DNA of 43,715 bases from Acidimicrobiales bacterium (lineage in GTDB: Bacteria > Actinomycetota > Acidimicrobiia > Acidimicrobiales > UBA8190). Each line of letters opens with the position of its first letter. The stretch's first letter is position 1. Location of the stretch: positions 1 to 43,715 of the forward strand of contig DATKSK010000044.1 of assembly GCA_035531755.1 (NCBI GenBank). The letters are read 5' to 3'. Of this stretch, positions 29,975 through 38,692 are shown piece by piece. The notes below the pieces were generated by a model. That model was not told the DNA's origin, made no database searches, and saw only the letters and a list, made by a program, of their open reading frames with translations. The translations under genes and the position numbers were made by a program.

Positions 29975-31113
29975 GCCACCTTCTCGTCACCAACGACTTC
30001 CCGCCCAAGGTGGGGGGCATCCAGTCGTACCTGTGGGAGCTGTGGCGGCGGCTGGACCCGTCGTCGTTCGCGGTGCTCACGGCGTCGTCGCACGCGGACG
30101 CCCCCGCCTTCGACGCCGAGCAGAAGGGACTCGGGTTCCGCATCGAGCGCGTGCCCGGCCGGGTGCTCCTGCCCACCCCGGCGACGGTGCGGGCCATCCG
30201 GGCGCTCGCCCGGGACTCGGGCGCCTCGCTCGTCGTCATCGACCCCGCGCTCCCGCTGGCGCTCGCCGGGCCCGCCCTCGGCGACCTGCCGTACGCCGTG
30301 GTCCTCCACGGTGCCGAAGTGACCGCTCCCGGCCGGCTGCCCGGGTCGCGCCAGGCCATGGCGGCCGTGCTGGCGCGCGCCCGGCTGGCGGTGTGCGCCG
30401 GGACGTACCCGGAGGCCGAGGGGCGGCGGGTGGCCGGCAGCCGGATGCCGCCGGTCGTCGACGTCCCGCCCGGCGTGGACACGGACCGTCTGCGGCCCCT
30501 GACCGCGGCCGCCCGCCGCGCCGCCCGGGCCCGCATGGGCCTGCCCCTCGACGCCCCCGTGGTGGTGAGCGTCAGCCGCCTGGTCCCCCGCAAGGGCATG
30601 GACGTGCTCGTGGACGCGGCCGCCGCGCTCGAGCCCTCGTTCCCCGGGTTGACCGTCGTGATCGCCGGCGCCGGCCGCGACCGTGCCCGACTCGACGCCC
30701 GCGTGCGGTCGACCGGCGCCCCCGTGCGGTTGGTGGGCGCGGTCGCCGACGCCGAGCTGCCCGCGCTGTACGGCGTGGCCGACGTCTTCGTGATGGCCTG
30801 TCGTGACCGCTGGCTCGGCCTCGAGCAGGAGGGCTTCGGCATCGTCTTCCTGGAGGCCGCCGCGTGCGGCGTGCCGCAGGTGGCCGGGCGCAGCGGCGGG
30901 GCCGACGAGGCCGTCGTCCACGGGGAGACCGGCCTGGTCGTGGACGACCCGCGCGACCCCGGGCGCGTGGCCGCGGCCCTGCGCCGGCTCCTGACCGACG
31001 ACGCCCTGCGTCGCCGCATGGGAAGGGCCGCCCGGCGTCGGGCCGTAAAGAGCTTCGCCTGGGACCTCCTCGCACATAGGCTGGCCGCGGCGTTGCAGGA
31101 CGTGGAAGGCTGA
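29971..31113 (+). CDS. GT4 glycosyltransferase, PimB'-like mannosyltransferase
   Basis: 380 aa GT-B glycosyltransferase. The acceptor side has VTNDFPPKVGGIQSYLWEL (6-24), the hallmark of PimB' (Rv2188c), which adds the second mannose to phosphatidylinositol mannoside. The donor site has Arg203 and Lys208 in SRLVPRKG, and the EX7E motif is Glu287-Glu295 in EGFGIVFLEA. VVDDP and the C-terminal helix follow. GTG at 29971 has GGAGGCGGGGG directly upstream. Neighbours (dnaQ, trpD, SRPBCC) match the mycobacterial pimB' locus, supporting orthology. Transfer to a different lipid acceptor remains possible. Confidence 0.88.
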   Translation: MSHLLVTNDFPPKVGGIQSYLWELWRRLDPSSFAVLTASSHADAPAFDAEQKGLGFRIERVPGRVLLPTPATVRAIRALARDSGASLVVIDPALPLALAGPALGDLPYAVVLHGAEVTAPGRLPGSRQAMAAVLARARLAVCAGTYPEAEGRRVAGSRMPPVVDVPPGVDTDRLRPLTAAARRAARARMGLPLDAPVVVSVSRLVPRKGMDVLVDAAAALEPSFPGLTVVIAGAGRDRARLDARVRSTGAPVRLVGAVADAELPALYGVADVFVMACRDRWLGLEQEGFGIVFLEAAACGVPQVAGRSGGADEAVVHGETGLVVDDPRDPGRVAAALRRLLTDDALRRRMGRAARRRAVKSFAWDLLAHRLAAALQDVEG

Positions 31114-31194
31114 TCGCCGCCCACCGGGCCCCGGGACCCGGGTGCGGCAGGTGGTCGGTGCAGCCCGTCATGACTCACGAGCAAAGGAGCGGTT

Positions 31195-31644
31195 GTGGCG
31201 GAACTGGCCACCGAGCGAATGGTCGTCGCCGCCACGCCCGAGCAGTGCTTCGCCGTGGCGGCCGACGTCGAGCGCTACCCGGAGTGGGCGGCCGACATCA
31301 AGCAGGTCGTGATCGAGGGTCATGACGCCGAGGGCCGTCCCGCCGCGGCCACGTTCCGCGCCGGCGCCTTCGGCCGGTCCACCAGCTACACCCTCGCCTA
31401 CGACTACGCGGGCGCCCCCCGCACCCTCGCCTGGAAGCAGACCGCCGGTGACCTCACCGCCAAGCTCGACGGCGATTACCGGTTCGAGGCCACCGGGGAC
31501 GGTTCCACCGAGGTGACCTACACGCTCGAGGTGGAGCTGCGGGTCCCGCTCCCGGGGTTCATCAAGCGCAGAGCCCAGAGCCGCATCATGCACACCGCGC
31601 TCGAGGAGCTGAAAGCACGCGTCGAGTCCTCGCTCACGACGTGA
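31195..31644 (+). CDS. SRPBCC (polyketide cyclase/START-like) protein
   Basis: 149 aa. The START-like fold is visible as MVVAATPEQCFAVAADVERYPEWAADIKQV, then TLAYDYAGAPRTLAWKQ and the long C-terminal helix (FIKRRAQSRIMHTALEELKARVES), which lines a hydrophobic pocket. It matches Rv2185c (TB16.3), which is encoded in the same neighbourhood in M. tuberculosis. A lipid-binding role is likely but unproven. GTG at 31195 follows AAAGGAG. Confidence 0.85.
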   Translation: MAELATERMVVAATPEQCFAVAADVERYPEWAADIKQVVIEGHDAEGRPAAATFRAGAFGRSTSYTLAYDYAGAPRTLAWKQTAGDLTAKLDGDYRFEATGDGSTEVTYTLEVELRVPLPGFIKRRAQSRIMHTALEELKARVESSLTT

Positions 31645-31690
31645 GCGCGGCGCCACCGCCGCGGCGCGCCCCGTCCTGCAGGAGGGTGCC

Positions 31691-32689
31691 GTGCCCGGGG
31701 GGGTGACGCTCGGGATCGATGTCGGGGGGACCAAGGTGCTGGGCCTGGCGCTCGACGCCGCCGGCGAGGTGCTCGCCGAGGTCCGGGTGCCGACGCCCGG
31801 TCGCGTCGCCGGGTCCGCCGACGGCGGTGGCGAGCCCGTGATCGAGGCCCTGGCGGCGGTGGCCGGGCAGCTGCGGGCCACGGTCGACGCCGAGGTCGTG
31901 TCGGTGGGGGTGGGGGCCCCGGGCCTGGTCGACAACACCGGGATGCTGCGCTTCGCCCCGAACCTGCCCGCCGGGGCCGGCCTCGACATCGCCGGGCGCC
32001 TCTCGACACGGCTCGGGGGGCTGCGCACCGTCGTCGACAACGACGCCACGTGCGCCACGGTGGGCGAGTGGGCGTTCGGGGCCGCCGCCGGCGCCGCCGA
32101 CGCCGTGCTGGTCACGCTGGGCACGGGGATCGGGGGCGGGCTGATCGCCGGGGGCCACGTGGTGCGCGGGGCGTCGGGGTTCGCGGGGGAGGTCGGCCAC
32201 ATGGTGGTCGACCCGACGGGCCCGCCGTGCCCGTGCGGCAAGCGTGGCTGCTGGGAGCGCTTCGCCTCGGGCAGCGGCCTCGGGCGCCTCGCTCGCGAAG
32301 CGGCCCACGCCGGGCGGTTGGACGAGGTGGTGCACCTCGCCGGTGGCGACGCCGAGTCGGTGAGGGGGGAGCACGTCACGATGGCCGCCGAGGCGGGCGA
32401 CGCCGGCGCCCTGGCGGTGCTGACCGAGCTCGGGTGGTGGCTGGCGCTCGGCCTGTCCAACCTCGCCCTCGCCCTCGACCCCGCCGTCATGGTCTACGGC
32501 GGGGGCCTCGTCGACACCGTCACCCTCGTCCTCGACGCCGTGCGCGACTCGTTCAACGACCTCCTGGAGGGTCGCGTCTACCGGCCCGACGTGCGGATCG
32601 TGCCCGCGCAGCTCGGCGAGCGCGCCGGGGCCATCGGGGCCGCGCTGGTGGCCCGCGCCGGGGACCGCTACCGGTCCGACGCGGGTTGA
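31691..32689 (+). CDS. ROK-family sugar kinase (glucokinase-like)
   Basis: 332 aa. ATP loop DVGGTK (10-15), catalytic Asp118 in VVDNDATCA, and ROK signature LVTLGTGIGGGLIAGGHVVRG (the second phosphate motif). The zinc site is His170 (GEVGH) with Cys180, Cys182 and Cys187 (CPCGKRGCWE). It phosphorylates glucose or a related hexose in the cytoplasm. No helix-turn-helix is present, so it is an enzyme rather than a ROK repressor. GTG at 31691 is preceded by an ideal GCAGGAGGGT. It follows the SRPBCC gene on the same strand. Confidence 0.9.
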   Translation: MPGGVTLGIDVGGTKVLGLALDAAGEVLAEVRVPTPGRVAGSADGGGEPVIEALAAVAGQLRATVDAEVVSVGVGAPGLVDNTGMLRFAPNLPAGAGLDIAGRLSTRLGGLRTVVDNDATCATVGEWAFGAAAGAADAVLVTLGTGIGGGLIAGGHVVRGASGFAGEVGHMVVDPTGPPCPCGKRGCWERFASGSGLGRLAREAAHAGRLDEVVHLAGGDAESVRGEHVTMAAEAGDAGALAVLTELGWWLALGLSNLALALDPAVMVYGGGLVDTVTLVLDAVRDSFNDLLEGRVYRPDVRIVPAQLGERAGAIGAALVARAGDRYRSDAG

Positions 32690-32704
32690 CCGGGAGCCGG
32701 CGCC

Positions 32705-33397
32705 GTGCGGATCGGGGTCACGCTGCCGACGTTCCGGGACGACGCCGCCGCCCTCGACGCCGCGCGCCGCGCCGAGGCGCTCGGCCTCGACGGCGTCTTC
32801 GTGTTCGACCACCTGTGGCCCATGGGCGCGCCGCGGCGCCCCGCGCTGTCGGCGTTCCCCGTGCTCGGCGCCGTCGCCGCCAGCACGAGCACGATCCGGT
32901 TCGGGCCGCTCGTGGCGCGCGTCGGCCTCCTCCCCGACGACGTGCTGGTGGCCGAGCTGGTGTCGCTCGACCTCATGGCGCCGGGCCGGCTGATCGCGGG
33001 GCTCGGCACCGGGGACCGCAAGAGCGCCGCCGAGAACCTCGCCTACGGCATCCCCGTGGCGCCGCCCGACGCCCGCCGGCTGTCGCTCGGCGACTGCGCC
33101 CGGCGGCTGTTGGCGGCGGGCATCCCGGTGTGGGTGGGCGGCGGCGCCCGCGCCACGGTCGAGCTGGCGGTGGACGTGGGCGCCGCGGTCAACCTGTGGG
33201 AGGGACAGCCGGCCGCCGTGGCGGCACTCCGGACGCGCTGCGAGGTCACCTGGGGTGGCCCCGTGCCCGCCGGCGTGGCGGAGGCCGCCGAGTGGCTGTC
33301 GGAGCTGGCCCGCGCCGGGGCGACCTGGGCGGTGTGCGCCTGGCCCGAGTCCCTGCAGGCCGTCGCCGAAGCGGCCGCACTGGTCCGGGGCGCCTGA
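32705..33397 (+). CDS. LLM-class flavin/F420 oxidoreductase
   Basis: 230 aa bacterial luciferase-like TIM-barrel protein. It starts with IGVTLPTFRDDAAALDAARRAEALGLDGVFVFDHLW, followed by FGPLVARVGLLPDDVLVAELVSLD and RLIAGLGTGD, which bind FMN or F420. Family members are usually 280-340 aa. This one lacks part of the C-terminal barrel or has a shortened loop after SAAENLAYGIPV. The substrate is unknown. GTG at 32705, 15 bases after the ROK kinase stop. Confidence 0.82.
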   Translation: MRIGVTLPTFRDDAAALDAARRAEALGLDGVFVFDHLWPMGAPRRPALSAFPVLGAVAASTSTIRFGPLVARVGLLPDDVLVAELVSLDLMAPGRLIAGLGTGDRKSAAENLAYGIPVAPPDARRLSLGDCARRLLAAGIPVWVGGGARATVELAVDVGAAVNLWEGQPAAVAALRTRCEVTWGGPVPAGVAEAAEWLSELARAGATWAVCAWPESLQAVAEAAALVRGA

Positions 33398-33406
33398 AGC
33401 CACCGG

Positions 33407-33412
33407 TAACCT
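33407..33412 (+). promoter_or_regulatory. -10 element of leaderless alaC promoter
   Basis: TAACCT lies six bases before the ATG at 33419. It sits in the 21-base gap after the LLM gene, so the aminotransferase can be expressed separately. Confidence 0.5.
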
Positions 33413-33418
33413 TTCGCC

Positions 33419-34627
33419 ATGGAATTCCGACGGATCAACGGCCTGCCCCCGTACGTCTTCGCGCACATCGAGGCGCTGAAGCTGGCGGCCCGTCGAGCCG
33501 GTTCGGACGTCGTCGATCTCGGTTTCGGCAATCCCGACCTGCCGTCCCCCGGCGCGGCCGTCGAGAAGCTGGCCGAGGCGGTGCACAACCCGCGCAACCA
33601 CCGGTACTCGGCGAGCCGGGGCATCCCGAAGCTGCGCCAGGCGATCGCCTCGCTCTATCTGCGGCGCTTCGGCGTCGAGCTCGACCCCGAGACCGAAGTC
33701 GTGACGACCATCGGCGCCAAGGAGGGCCTGTCGCACCTGATGTGGGTGCTGCTCGGGCCGGGTGACAGCGCCCTCGTGCCGTCGCCGTCGTACCCCATCC
33801 ACATCTACGCCCCGCTGTTCGCCGGTGCCGAGGTGCGCCAGGTCCGCCTGGAGCAGGCCGGTGCCGGCGACGCCGACGGCACGCCGGCGTCGGAGGCGTT
33901 CTTCGACAACCTGATGGAGTCGTGGGGGTCGGCGTGGCCCAAGCCGCGGGTCATCGTGCTGTCGTTCCCCCACAACCCCACCACCGCCTGCGTCGACCTG
34001 GCGTGGATGCAGCGCATCGTGGACTTCGCCCGCGAGCACGACATCGTGCTCGTGCACGACTTCGCCTACGCCGACATCGCCTTCGACGGCTACCGCCCGC
34101 CGTCGATCCTGCAGGTGCCCGGGGCGAAGGACGTGGCGGTGGAGCTGTACTCGCTGACCAAGTCGTTCTCGATGGCGGGGTGGCGCGTGGCGTTCCTCGT
34201 CGGCAACGCCGAGGTGGTGGCCGCGCTCACCAAGCTGAAGAGCTACCTCGACTACGGCACCTTCCAGCCGATCCAGATCGCCGCCATCGTGGCCATGAAC
34301 GAGGCACCCGACTACCCGAAGTGGGTCAACGAGACCTACCTGGCCCGCCGCGACGCGCTGTGCGACGGTCTCAACCGGATCGGGTGGGCCCTGACCCCGC
34401 CCAAGGGGACCATGTTCGTGTGGGCGCCCATCCCCGAGCCCTACCGCGAGATGGGATCGCTCGAGTTCGCCTCGTTCCTGGTGTCGGAGGCCGAGGTGGC
34501 CACGTCACCGGGGGTCGGGTTCGGCCCCGGTGGCGACGGCCACGTGCGCTTCGCGCTCATCGAGAACGAGCAGCGCATCGGCCAGGCCGTCCGCAACCTG
34601 CGGCGGACGCTCACGAAGCTGCACTGA
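33419..34627 (+). CDS. AlaC-type alanine aminotransferase
   Basis: 402 aa fold-type I PLP enzyme. It closely follows E. coli Ala[11 protein letters not shown] at the start, [53 protein letters not shown], the Schiff-base Lys248 in [29 protein letters not shown] and [12 protein letters not shown]. It interconverts pyruvate/glutamate with alanine/2-oxoglutarate. LL-diaminopimelate aminotransferase is a related alternative, but the N-terminal and YGTF motifs favour AlaC. The ATG is set by TAACCT six bases upstream. Confidence 0.88.
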   Translation: MEFRRINGLPPYVFAHIEALKLAARRAGSDVVDLGFGNPDLPSPGAAVEKLAEAVHNPRNHRYSASRGIPKLRQAIASLYLRRFGVELDPETEVVTTIGAKEGLSHLMWVLLGPGDSALVPSPSYPIHIYAPLFAGAEVRQVRLEQAGAGDADGTPASEAFFDNLMESWGSAWPKPRVIVLSFPHNPTTACVDLAWMQRIVDFAREHDIVLVHDFAYADIAFDGYRPPSILQVPGAKDVAVELYSLTKSFSMAGWRVAFLVGNAEVVAALTKLKSYLDYGTFQPIQIAAIVAMNEAPDYPKWVNETYLARRDALCDGLNRIGWALTPPKGTMFVWAPIPEPYREMGSLEFASFLVSEAEVATSPGVGFGPGGDGHVRFALIENEQRIGQAVRNLRRTLTKLH

Positions 34628-34680
34628 CCCCGCTCGGCGACCGGGACACCGGCCGGCGGGCGCAGGGGGCGGTGTCGGGC

Positions 34681-35685
34681 ATGATGGCGCCCGTGCGGGA
34701 TCCATTCCGGAGGGTGCGGATCGGGTTGGCGGCCCTGGTCCTGGTGGTGCTGGCGGGCACCGTGGGCTACCTGGCGCTCGGCTACAGCTTCCTCGACGCC
34801 CTGTACCAGACCGTGATCACGGTCACCACCGTCGGTTACGGCACCGGGCACCCCCTGGGCGCCGGCGGCAAGATCTTCACCATCGCCCTGATCCTGGTGG
34901 GCGTGGGCACCGCCCTCTATTCCTTTTCCGCAGTCCTCGAAGTCCTGCTCGAGGGCCACATGCGCGACCTGATGAGGAGACGGTCCATGGAGCGCAACAT
35001 CGACCGCATGTCCGGGCACGTGGTGGTGTGCGGATGGGGACGGGTCGGCCGCGAGGTGGCCCGCTTCCTCGACGCCGCCGGCCGCCAGGTCGTGGTGGTG
35101 GACCGCGACGCGGCGCGCATGAGCGAGGTGCCGTACCCGTCGGTCACCGGTGACGTGACCGAGGACGCCACCCTCATGGCCGCGGGCGTGGAGCGGGCCG
35201 CCACCCTCGTCGCCGCCCTCGACACCGACGCCGACAACCTCTTCGTCACGGTGGCGTGCCGGTCGATGCGCCCCGACCTCCAGATCATCGCCCGGGCCCG
35301 CAACGAGTCCTCCGAGCCGAAGCTCATCCGGGCGGGCGCCAACCGCGTCGTCAACCCCCAGCAGCTCGGCGGGGACCGCATGGCGTCGTTCGTCACCCAG
35401 CCCCACGTCGTCGACTTCGTGGACGTCGTCATGCACGACGGCACGCTCGAGTTCCGGCTCGAGGAGATGCCGGTGTCGGCCACCTCGCCCCTGACGGGCA
35501 ACACGCTGCGGGCCGTCCGCCTCCACGACACCACGGGTGCCCTGGTGCTCGCCATCCGCCGCCCGGACGGGACCTTCGCCACCAATCCGGCGCCCGAGGT
35601 CACCGTGGAGGCGGGCGACGTCCTGATCGGCGTCGGAACGGCCGCGCAGCTCAACGCCCTGGCGCGCTTCGCGGCGCAGTCCTGA
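34681..35685 (+). CDS. RCK-type potassium channel (TrkA-N/TrkA-C)
   Basis: 334 aa. Two membrane helices (about 14-34 and 63-85) flank the pore loop with selectivity filter TVGYGT (50-55). RCK-N follows with the nucleotide motif VVVCGWGRVGREVARFLD (GWGRVG at 118-123) and VVVDRD. TrkA-C occupies the last 80 residues (VEAGDVLIGVGTAAQLNAL). It is a ligand-gated K+ channel of the MthK type with ADP/ATP or NAD(H) as likely effector. It begins 53 bases after alaC. Tandem ATGs at 34681 and 34684 leave the start uncertain by one residue. Confidence 0.92.
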   Translation: MMAPVRDPFRRVRIGLAALVLVVLAGTVGYLALGYSFLDALYQTVITVTTVGYGTGHPLGAGGKIFTIALILVGVGTALYSFSAVLEVLLEGHMRDLMRRRSMERNIDRMSGHVVVCGWGRVGREVARFLDAAGRQVVVVDRDAARMSEVPYPSVTGDVTEDATLMAAGVERAATLVAALDTDADNLFVTVACRSMRPDLQIIARARNESSEPKLIRAGANRVVNPQQLGGDRMASFVTQPHVVDFVDVVMHDGTLEFRLEEMPVSATSPLTGNTLRAVRLHDTTGALVLAIRRPDGTFATNPAPEVTVEAGDVLIGVGTAAQLNALARFAAQS

Positions 35686-35817
35686 GGTGGCTGCGCCCGA
35701 ACTCTCGGCCGCCGCGGTCTTCGGCGAGGTGGCCGGCGATGACGACGCCGCCCGGCGCCGGCTCGCGCCGCATGTCGGCGACTTCTCCGGCACCGGTGTC
35801 CAGTCGCGGCGCACCCG

Positions 35818-36441
35818 TCAGCCGGGGCTGCGTCCCAGGCGGCGTTGGGCGGCGGCGGGGGAGAGGATCCCCTCGAGGCAGAAGGCGACGGCCGCCGCAC
35901 CGGCTTCCTCGGCGGCCCGGCCCTGTTCGAGGACGAGGACCCGCGCCAGGCGGTCGGTCACGCCCAGGATGCCGTGCGCCAGGACCAGGGGATCGTCGCG
36001 CCGGATCATGCCCGCGGCGATGCCCGCCTTCACGTGCGGGAGGGCGTCGGCGACCGCCTGCTCCTCGCCCTGGCGGATGAGTGCGGCGAAGCGCTCCTCG
36101 GTGCGGGCGAACTCGAGCAGGGTGAAGAGGTGGCGGTTGGCGTCGAGCCACGCCACCGTGACCTTGATGCCGGCCTCGATGCGCCGCACGGGGTCGGGCT
36201 CGTCCCCGATGGCCTGGCGCTGGTTGCGCCGCAGGTCGCGCTGGGCGTCCGCCAGGATCTGACGGAACAGCTCCTCCTTCGAGGCGAAGTACCAGTAGAA
36301 GACGCCCTTGCCCACGCCCAGGCCGTCCACGATGTCGGTGACCGATGTCGGGTGGTAGCCCTGTGAGGCGAACTGGCGCGCCGCGAAGTCGAGCAGCTCC
36401 TGGCGCCGCCGCTGCCCCCGTGCGGTCAAGCGGCGTGCCAT
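35818..36441 (-). CDS. TetR-family transcriptional regulator
   Basis: 207 aa. The N-terminal helix-turn-helix runs about 12-58 (RQELLDFAARQFASQGYHPT, SVTDIVDGLGVGKGVFYWYFASKEELF). The C-terminal ligand domain is helical. ATG at 36441 with TAGCTT six bases upstream (36453-36448). It is divergent from the plsC gene, 90 bases away, so regulation of that acyltransferase is plausible. The family includes regulators of fatty-acid genes. The ligand is unknown. The 132 bases between it and the potassium channel hold nothing I can identify. Confidence 0.9.
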   Translation of the reverse strand: MARRLTARGQRRRQELLDFAARQFASQGYHPTSVTDIVDGLGVGKGVFYWYFASKEELFRQILADAQRDLRRNQRQAIGDEPDPVRRIEAGIKVTVAWLDANRHLFTLLEFARTEERFAALIRQGEEQAVADALPHVKAGIAAGMIRRDDPLVLAHGILGVTDRLARVLVLEQGRAAEEAGAAAVAFCLEGILSPAAAQRRLGRSPG

Positions 36442-36519
36442 CGCCAGAAGCTACCGCCCGCGGGGGCAGGGACCGGGGGCCCCCGGCCAGCGTCCACGGC
36501 GGCGCGCCATGCGGCGCGC

Positions 36520-36525
36520 TACCGT
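36520..36525 (+). promoter_or_regulatory. -10 element of leaderless plsC promoter
   Basis: TACCGT is followed by six bases and then GTG at 36532. This favours GTG 36532 over GTG 36526, which directly abuts the box. Confidence 0.5.
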
Positions 36526-36531
36526 GTGCCC

Positions 36532-37305
36532 GTGGCCTACTGGGTGCTGAAGGTCCTGCTCAGCCCCATCTTCTTCCTGCTGTGGCGGATCAAGGTCGAG
36601 GGGCGCGAGCACGTCCCCACCACGGGGCCCGTGATCCTGGCCCCCAACCACGTCACCTTCCTCGATTCCTTGTTCCTGCCGCTGGTGCTGCGCCGGCGGG
36701 TCACCTTCGTGGCCAAGTCCGAGTACTTCGACTCGTGGAAGACGGCGTGGTTCTTCCGAGCCGCCGGCCAGATCCCCATGCGCCGCGAGGGCGGGAGCGC
36801 GTCGGAGCGGGCGCTGGCCGCCGCCCGCGACGTCCTGGCCGACGGCAAGGTGCTCGGCATCTACCCCGAGGGGACCCGATCGCCCGACGGCCGCCTCTAC
36901 CGCGGCCACACCGGGGTGGCGCGACTGGCGATCGGGTGCAGTGCCCCTGTCATCCCCGTCGGGCTGGTCGGGACGTCGCGGGTGCAGCTCCCGGGCTCGA
37001 ACCTGCCCCGGCCGTTCAAGAAGGTCGTGGTGCGGTTCGGGCCGCCGCTCCACCTGGCCCGGGTCGGCGGGGACGCCGCCGCCGACCCGCTCACCCTGCG
37101 CCTCGTGACCGACGAGCTGATGTTCGAGATCCGCTCCCTGTCGGGCCAGGAGTACGTCGACCGCTACGCCAAGCGCCACGGCGTGGTCGGGGGCGCCGAG
37201 GTGGCTCACGTCCACTCGTCGCCGAACGGCGACGGCCATGCACCGGCGCCGGTGCCGCCCGTGGCACCGCAGCCCGAGTCGGCTGCGTCTGATTCCGCCG
37301 CCTGA
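36532..37305 (+). CDS. 1-acyl-sn-glycerol-3-phosphate acyltransferase (PlsC-like)
   Basis: 257 aa. The membrane-associated N-terminus (AYWVLKVLLSPIFFLLWRI) precedes the acyltransferase motifs: block I NHVTFLD (His-X4-Asp), block II near GQIPMRREGG, block III YPEGTRS and block IV VIPVGLVG. It acylates lysophosphatidate, or a related lysolipid, to make phosphatidate. The C-terminal 50 residues are a low-complexity His/Pro/Ala tail not found in the minimal enzyme. It is divergent from a TetR regulator. The GTG start is picked by the leaderless -10 geometry. Confidence 0.88.
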   Translation: MAYWVLKVLLSPIFFLLWRIKVEGREHVPTTGPVILAPNHVTFLDSLFLPLVLRRRVTFVAKSEYFDSWKTAWFFRAAGQIPMRREGGSASERALAAARDVLADGKVLGIYPEGTRSPDGRLYRGHTGVARLAIGCSAPVIPVGLVGTSRVQLPGSNLPRPFKKVVVRFGPPLHLARVGGDAAADPLTLRLVTDELMFEIRSLSGQEYVDRYAKRHGVVGGAEVAHVHSSPNGDGHAPAPVPPVAPQPESAASDSAA

Positions 37306-37381
37306 CCGAGTCGTTCTCGACCCGGTCGCTGCTGATCCCAGTCGCTGCTGATCCCGGTCGTTGCCGACCCAGTCGTTACAG
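37306..37381. repeat. 16-bp imperfect tandem repeat
   Basis: Units of CC(C)(A/G)GTCG(C/T)TG(C/T)(T/C)GA(T/C) begin at 37306, 37321, 37337, 37353 and 37369 (last one partial). They fill the gap right after the plsC stop and run into TACAGT (37377-37382), a possible -10 for the next gene. A role as promoter spacing or protein-binding array is inference. Confidence 0.75.
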
Positions 37382-37408
37382 TATTGGGAGCCCATTAGCG
37401 GGGGGTCC

Positions 37409-38620
37409 GTGGTGGCGATCGCTCGATCAGTCTGGGTTGACCATCCTTCCGTCGGTGCACCCCCGGTGCCACGATCGGGATGGGAGAGGTTCGGTTTTGC
37501 ACCGTGGGTCGAGCCCGCCTATCGGTGGTTCCGCCCGGCCCTGCCCCTCCTGGGGATCTACGCGATCGTGCGGGCCGGCCTGCTGGTCGCCGACGCGCTG
37601 GCGGGCCACCTCACCTACGGGACGCACCCCGACGGGCCGCTGACGGCCTGGGACGGGCACTGGTACCTGTCGGTGGCCGCCCATGGCTATCCCGCCTCTG
37701 CCCCCACGGCCGGTGGACACCTCACCTACGGTGCCGCCGGGTTCGAACCGGTGTTCCCCGTGCTCATCCGGGCCGTCGAGTTCGCCGGGTTCACCGCGGT
37801 GCAGGCGGCAGTGGCCGTCTCGTTGGTGGCCGGCGCCGTGTCGGTGATCCTCGTCTGGCGGCTCGGAACAGCCGTCTACGGTCAACGCGTCGGGAGCATC
37901 GGGGCGATGCTCTTCTCGGTGTTCCCGGGTATGGCCATCGCCTGGGGCATGACGTACAGCGAGTGCGTCGGGCTGGCGCTGGCCGCAGGTTGCCTGCTGC
38001 TCATGGTCAAGGAGCGATGGTTCTGGGCAGGCGTCACCGGCGCCGTCGCCACCGCGACGAGCCCCATGGCGCTACCGCTGACGGTGGCGGCCCTCGTCGC
38101 CGTCGTGCAGGCGCTCCGTGGACGCAGGGCGCCGCGTGCGCTGGTGGCCGCGGCGCTCATTCCGATGGGGTTCGTCGCCTACGTGGTGGGGCTCGGTCTC
38201 AGGTACCACGACATGCTGTACTGGTGGCACCTTCAACACCAAGCCTGGAGCGCCCAGGTCGACTTCGGCAAGTCGTTGCTGGTCCTGCTCGTCCATCCGT
38301 GGTCCGGTGGCTTCCAGGGCAAGGGCTGGATGGAGTGGGTGGGACTCGTGGCCGTCGTCGCTTCGATCGTGGTGCTGGTGCGGGCGAAGCCCCCGTTGCT
38401 GTTGACCGGGTACTGCATCGCCACGTTCGCGCTGATGTTCGTGAGCAACAGCCTCGGGTTCAAGCCGCGCTTCCTGGCGTGGGCGTTCCCGGCGCTGATC
38501 GCGGTGGCGGCGGTGACTCGTCGCCGTGGATGGCAGCCCATCGCCATCTCGTTCGCGTTCATGCTGCCGATCGTCTTCCTGGCATACGCGTCACTCGGCA
38601 ACCTTCTGATCCAACCGTGA
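37409..38620 (+). CDS. PIG-V-like polytopic mannosyltransferase
   Basis: 403 aa with about ten hydrophobic helices. The first extracytoplasmic loop has WDGHWYLSVAAHGYP, matching the WDxxWYxxIAxxGY motif of PIG-V and other GT-C glycosyltransferases, where the Asp is catalytic. YGAAGFEPVFPVLIR follows. It probably uses polyprenyl-phosphate mannose to build envelope glycolipids. Codons here are less GC-biased than in neighbours in places (aag, cat, tcg mixed). GTG at 37409 or 37412 is chosen. An upstream ATG (37361) lies inside the repeat and is less likely. Confidence 0.78.
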   Translation: MVAIARSVWVDHPSVGAPPVPRSGWERFGFAPWVEPAYRWFRPALPLLGIYAIVRAGLLVADALAGHLTYGTHPDGPLTAWDGHWYLSVAAHGYPASAPTAGGHLTYGAAGFEPVFPVLIRAVEFAGFTAVQAAVAVSLVAGAVSVILVWRLGTAVYGQRVGSIGAMLFSVFPGMAIAWGMTYSECVGLALAAGCLLLMVKERWFWAGVTGAVATATSPMALPLTVAALVAVVQALRGRRAPRALVAAALIPMGFVAYVVGLGLRYHDMLYWWHLQHQAWSAQVDFGKSLLVLLVHPWSGGFQGKGWMEWVGLVAVVASIVVLVRAKPPLLLTGYCIATFALMFVSNSLGFKPRFLAWAFPALIAVAAVTRRRGWQPIAISFAFMLPIVFLAYASLGNLLIQP

Positions 38621-38692
38621 CGCACCGGCGTCCCCGGCGTGACGCGCCGGCGACGTCGGAGGCGTGGGGTTGCGCGACGGTGTCGTGGGTGC

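Noticed and set aside
35686-35817. Short open frame after the potassium channel (GTG at 35687)
   Set aside because: No conserved motif, no ribosome binding site, and it runs into the antisense of the TetR gene.
36526-36531. GTG at 36526 as plsC start
   Set aside because: It abuts the -10-like box TACCGT directly, so an mRNA starting at the expected position would not include it. GTG 36532 fits.
37738-37750. CGGGTTCGAACCG resembles a tRNA T-arm
   Set aside because: It is inside the PIG-V-like coding frame (AAGFEPVF), and no acceptor stem, D-arm or anticodon arm can be folded around it.
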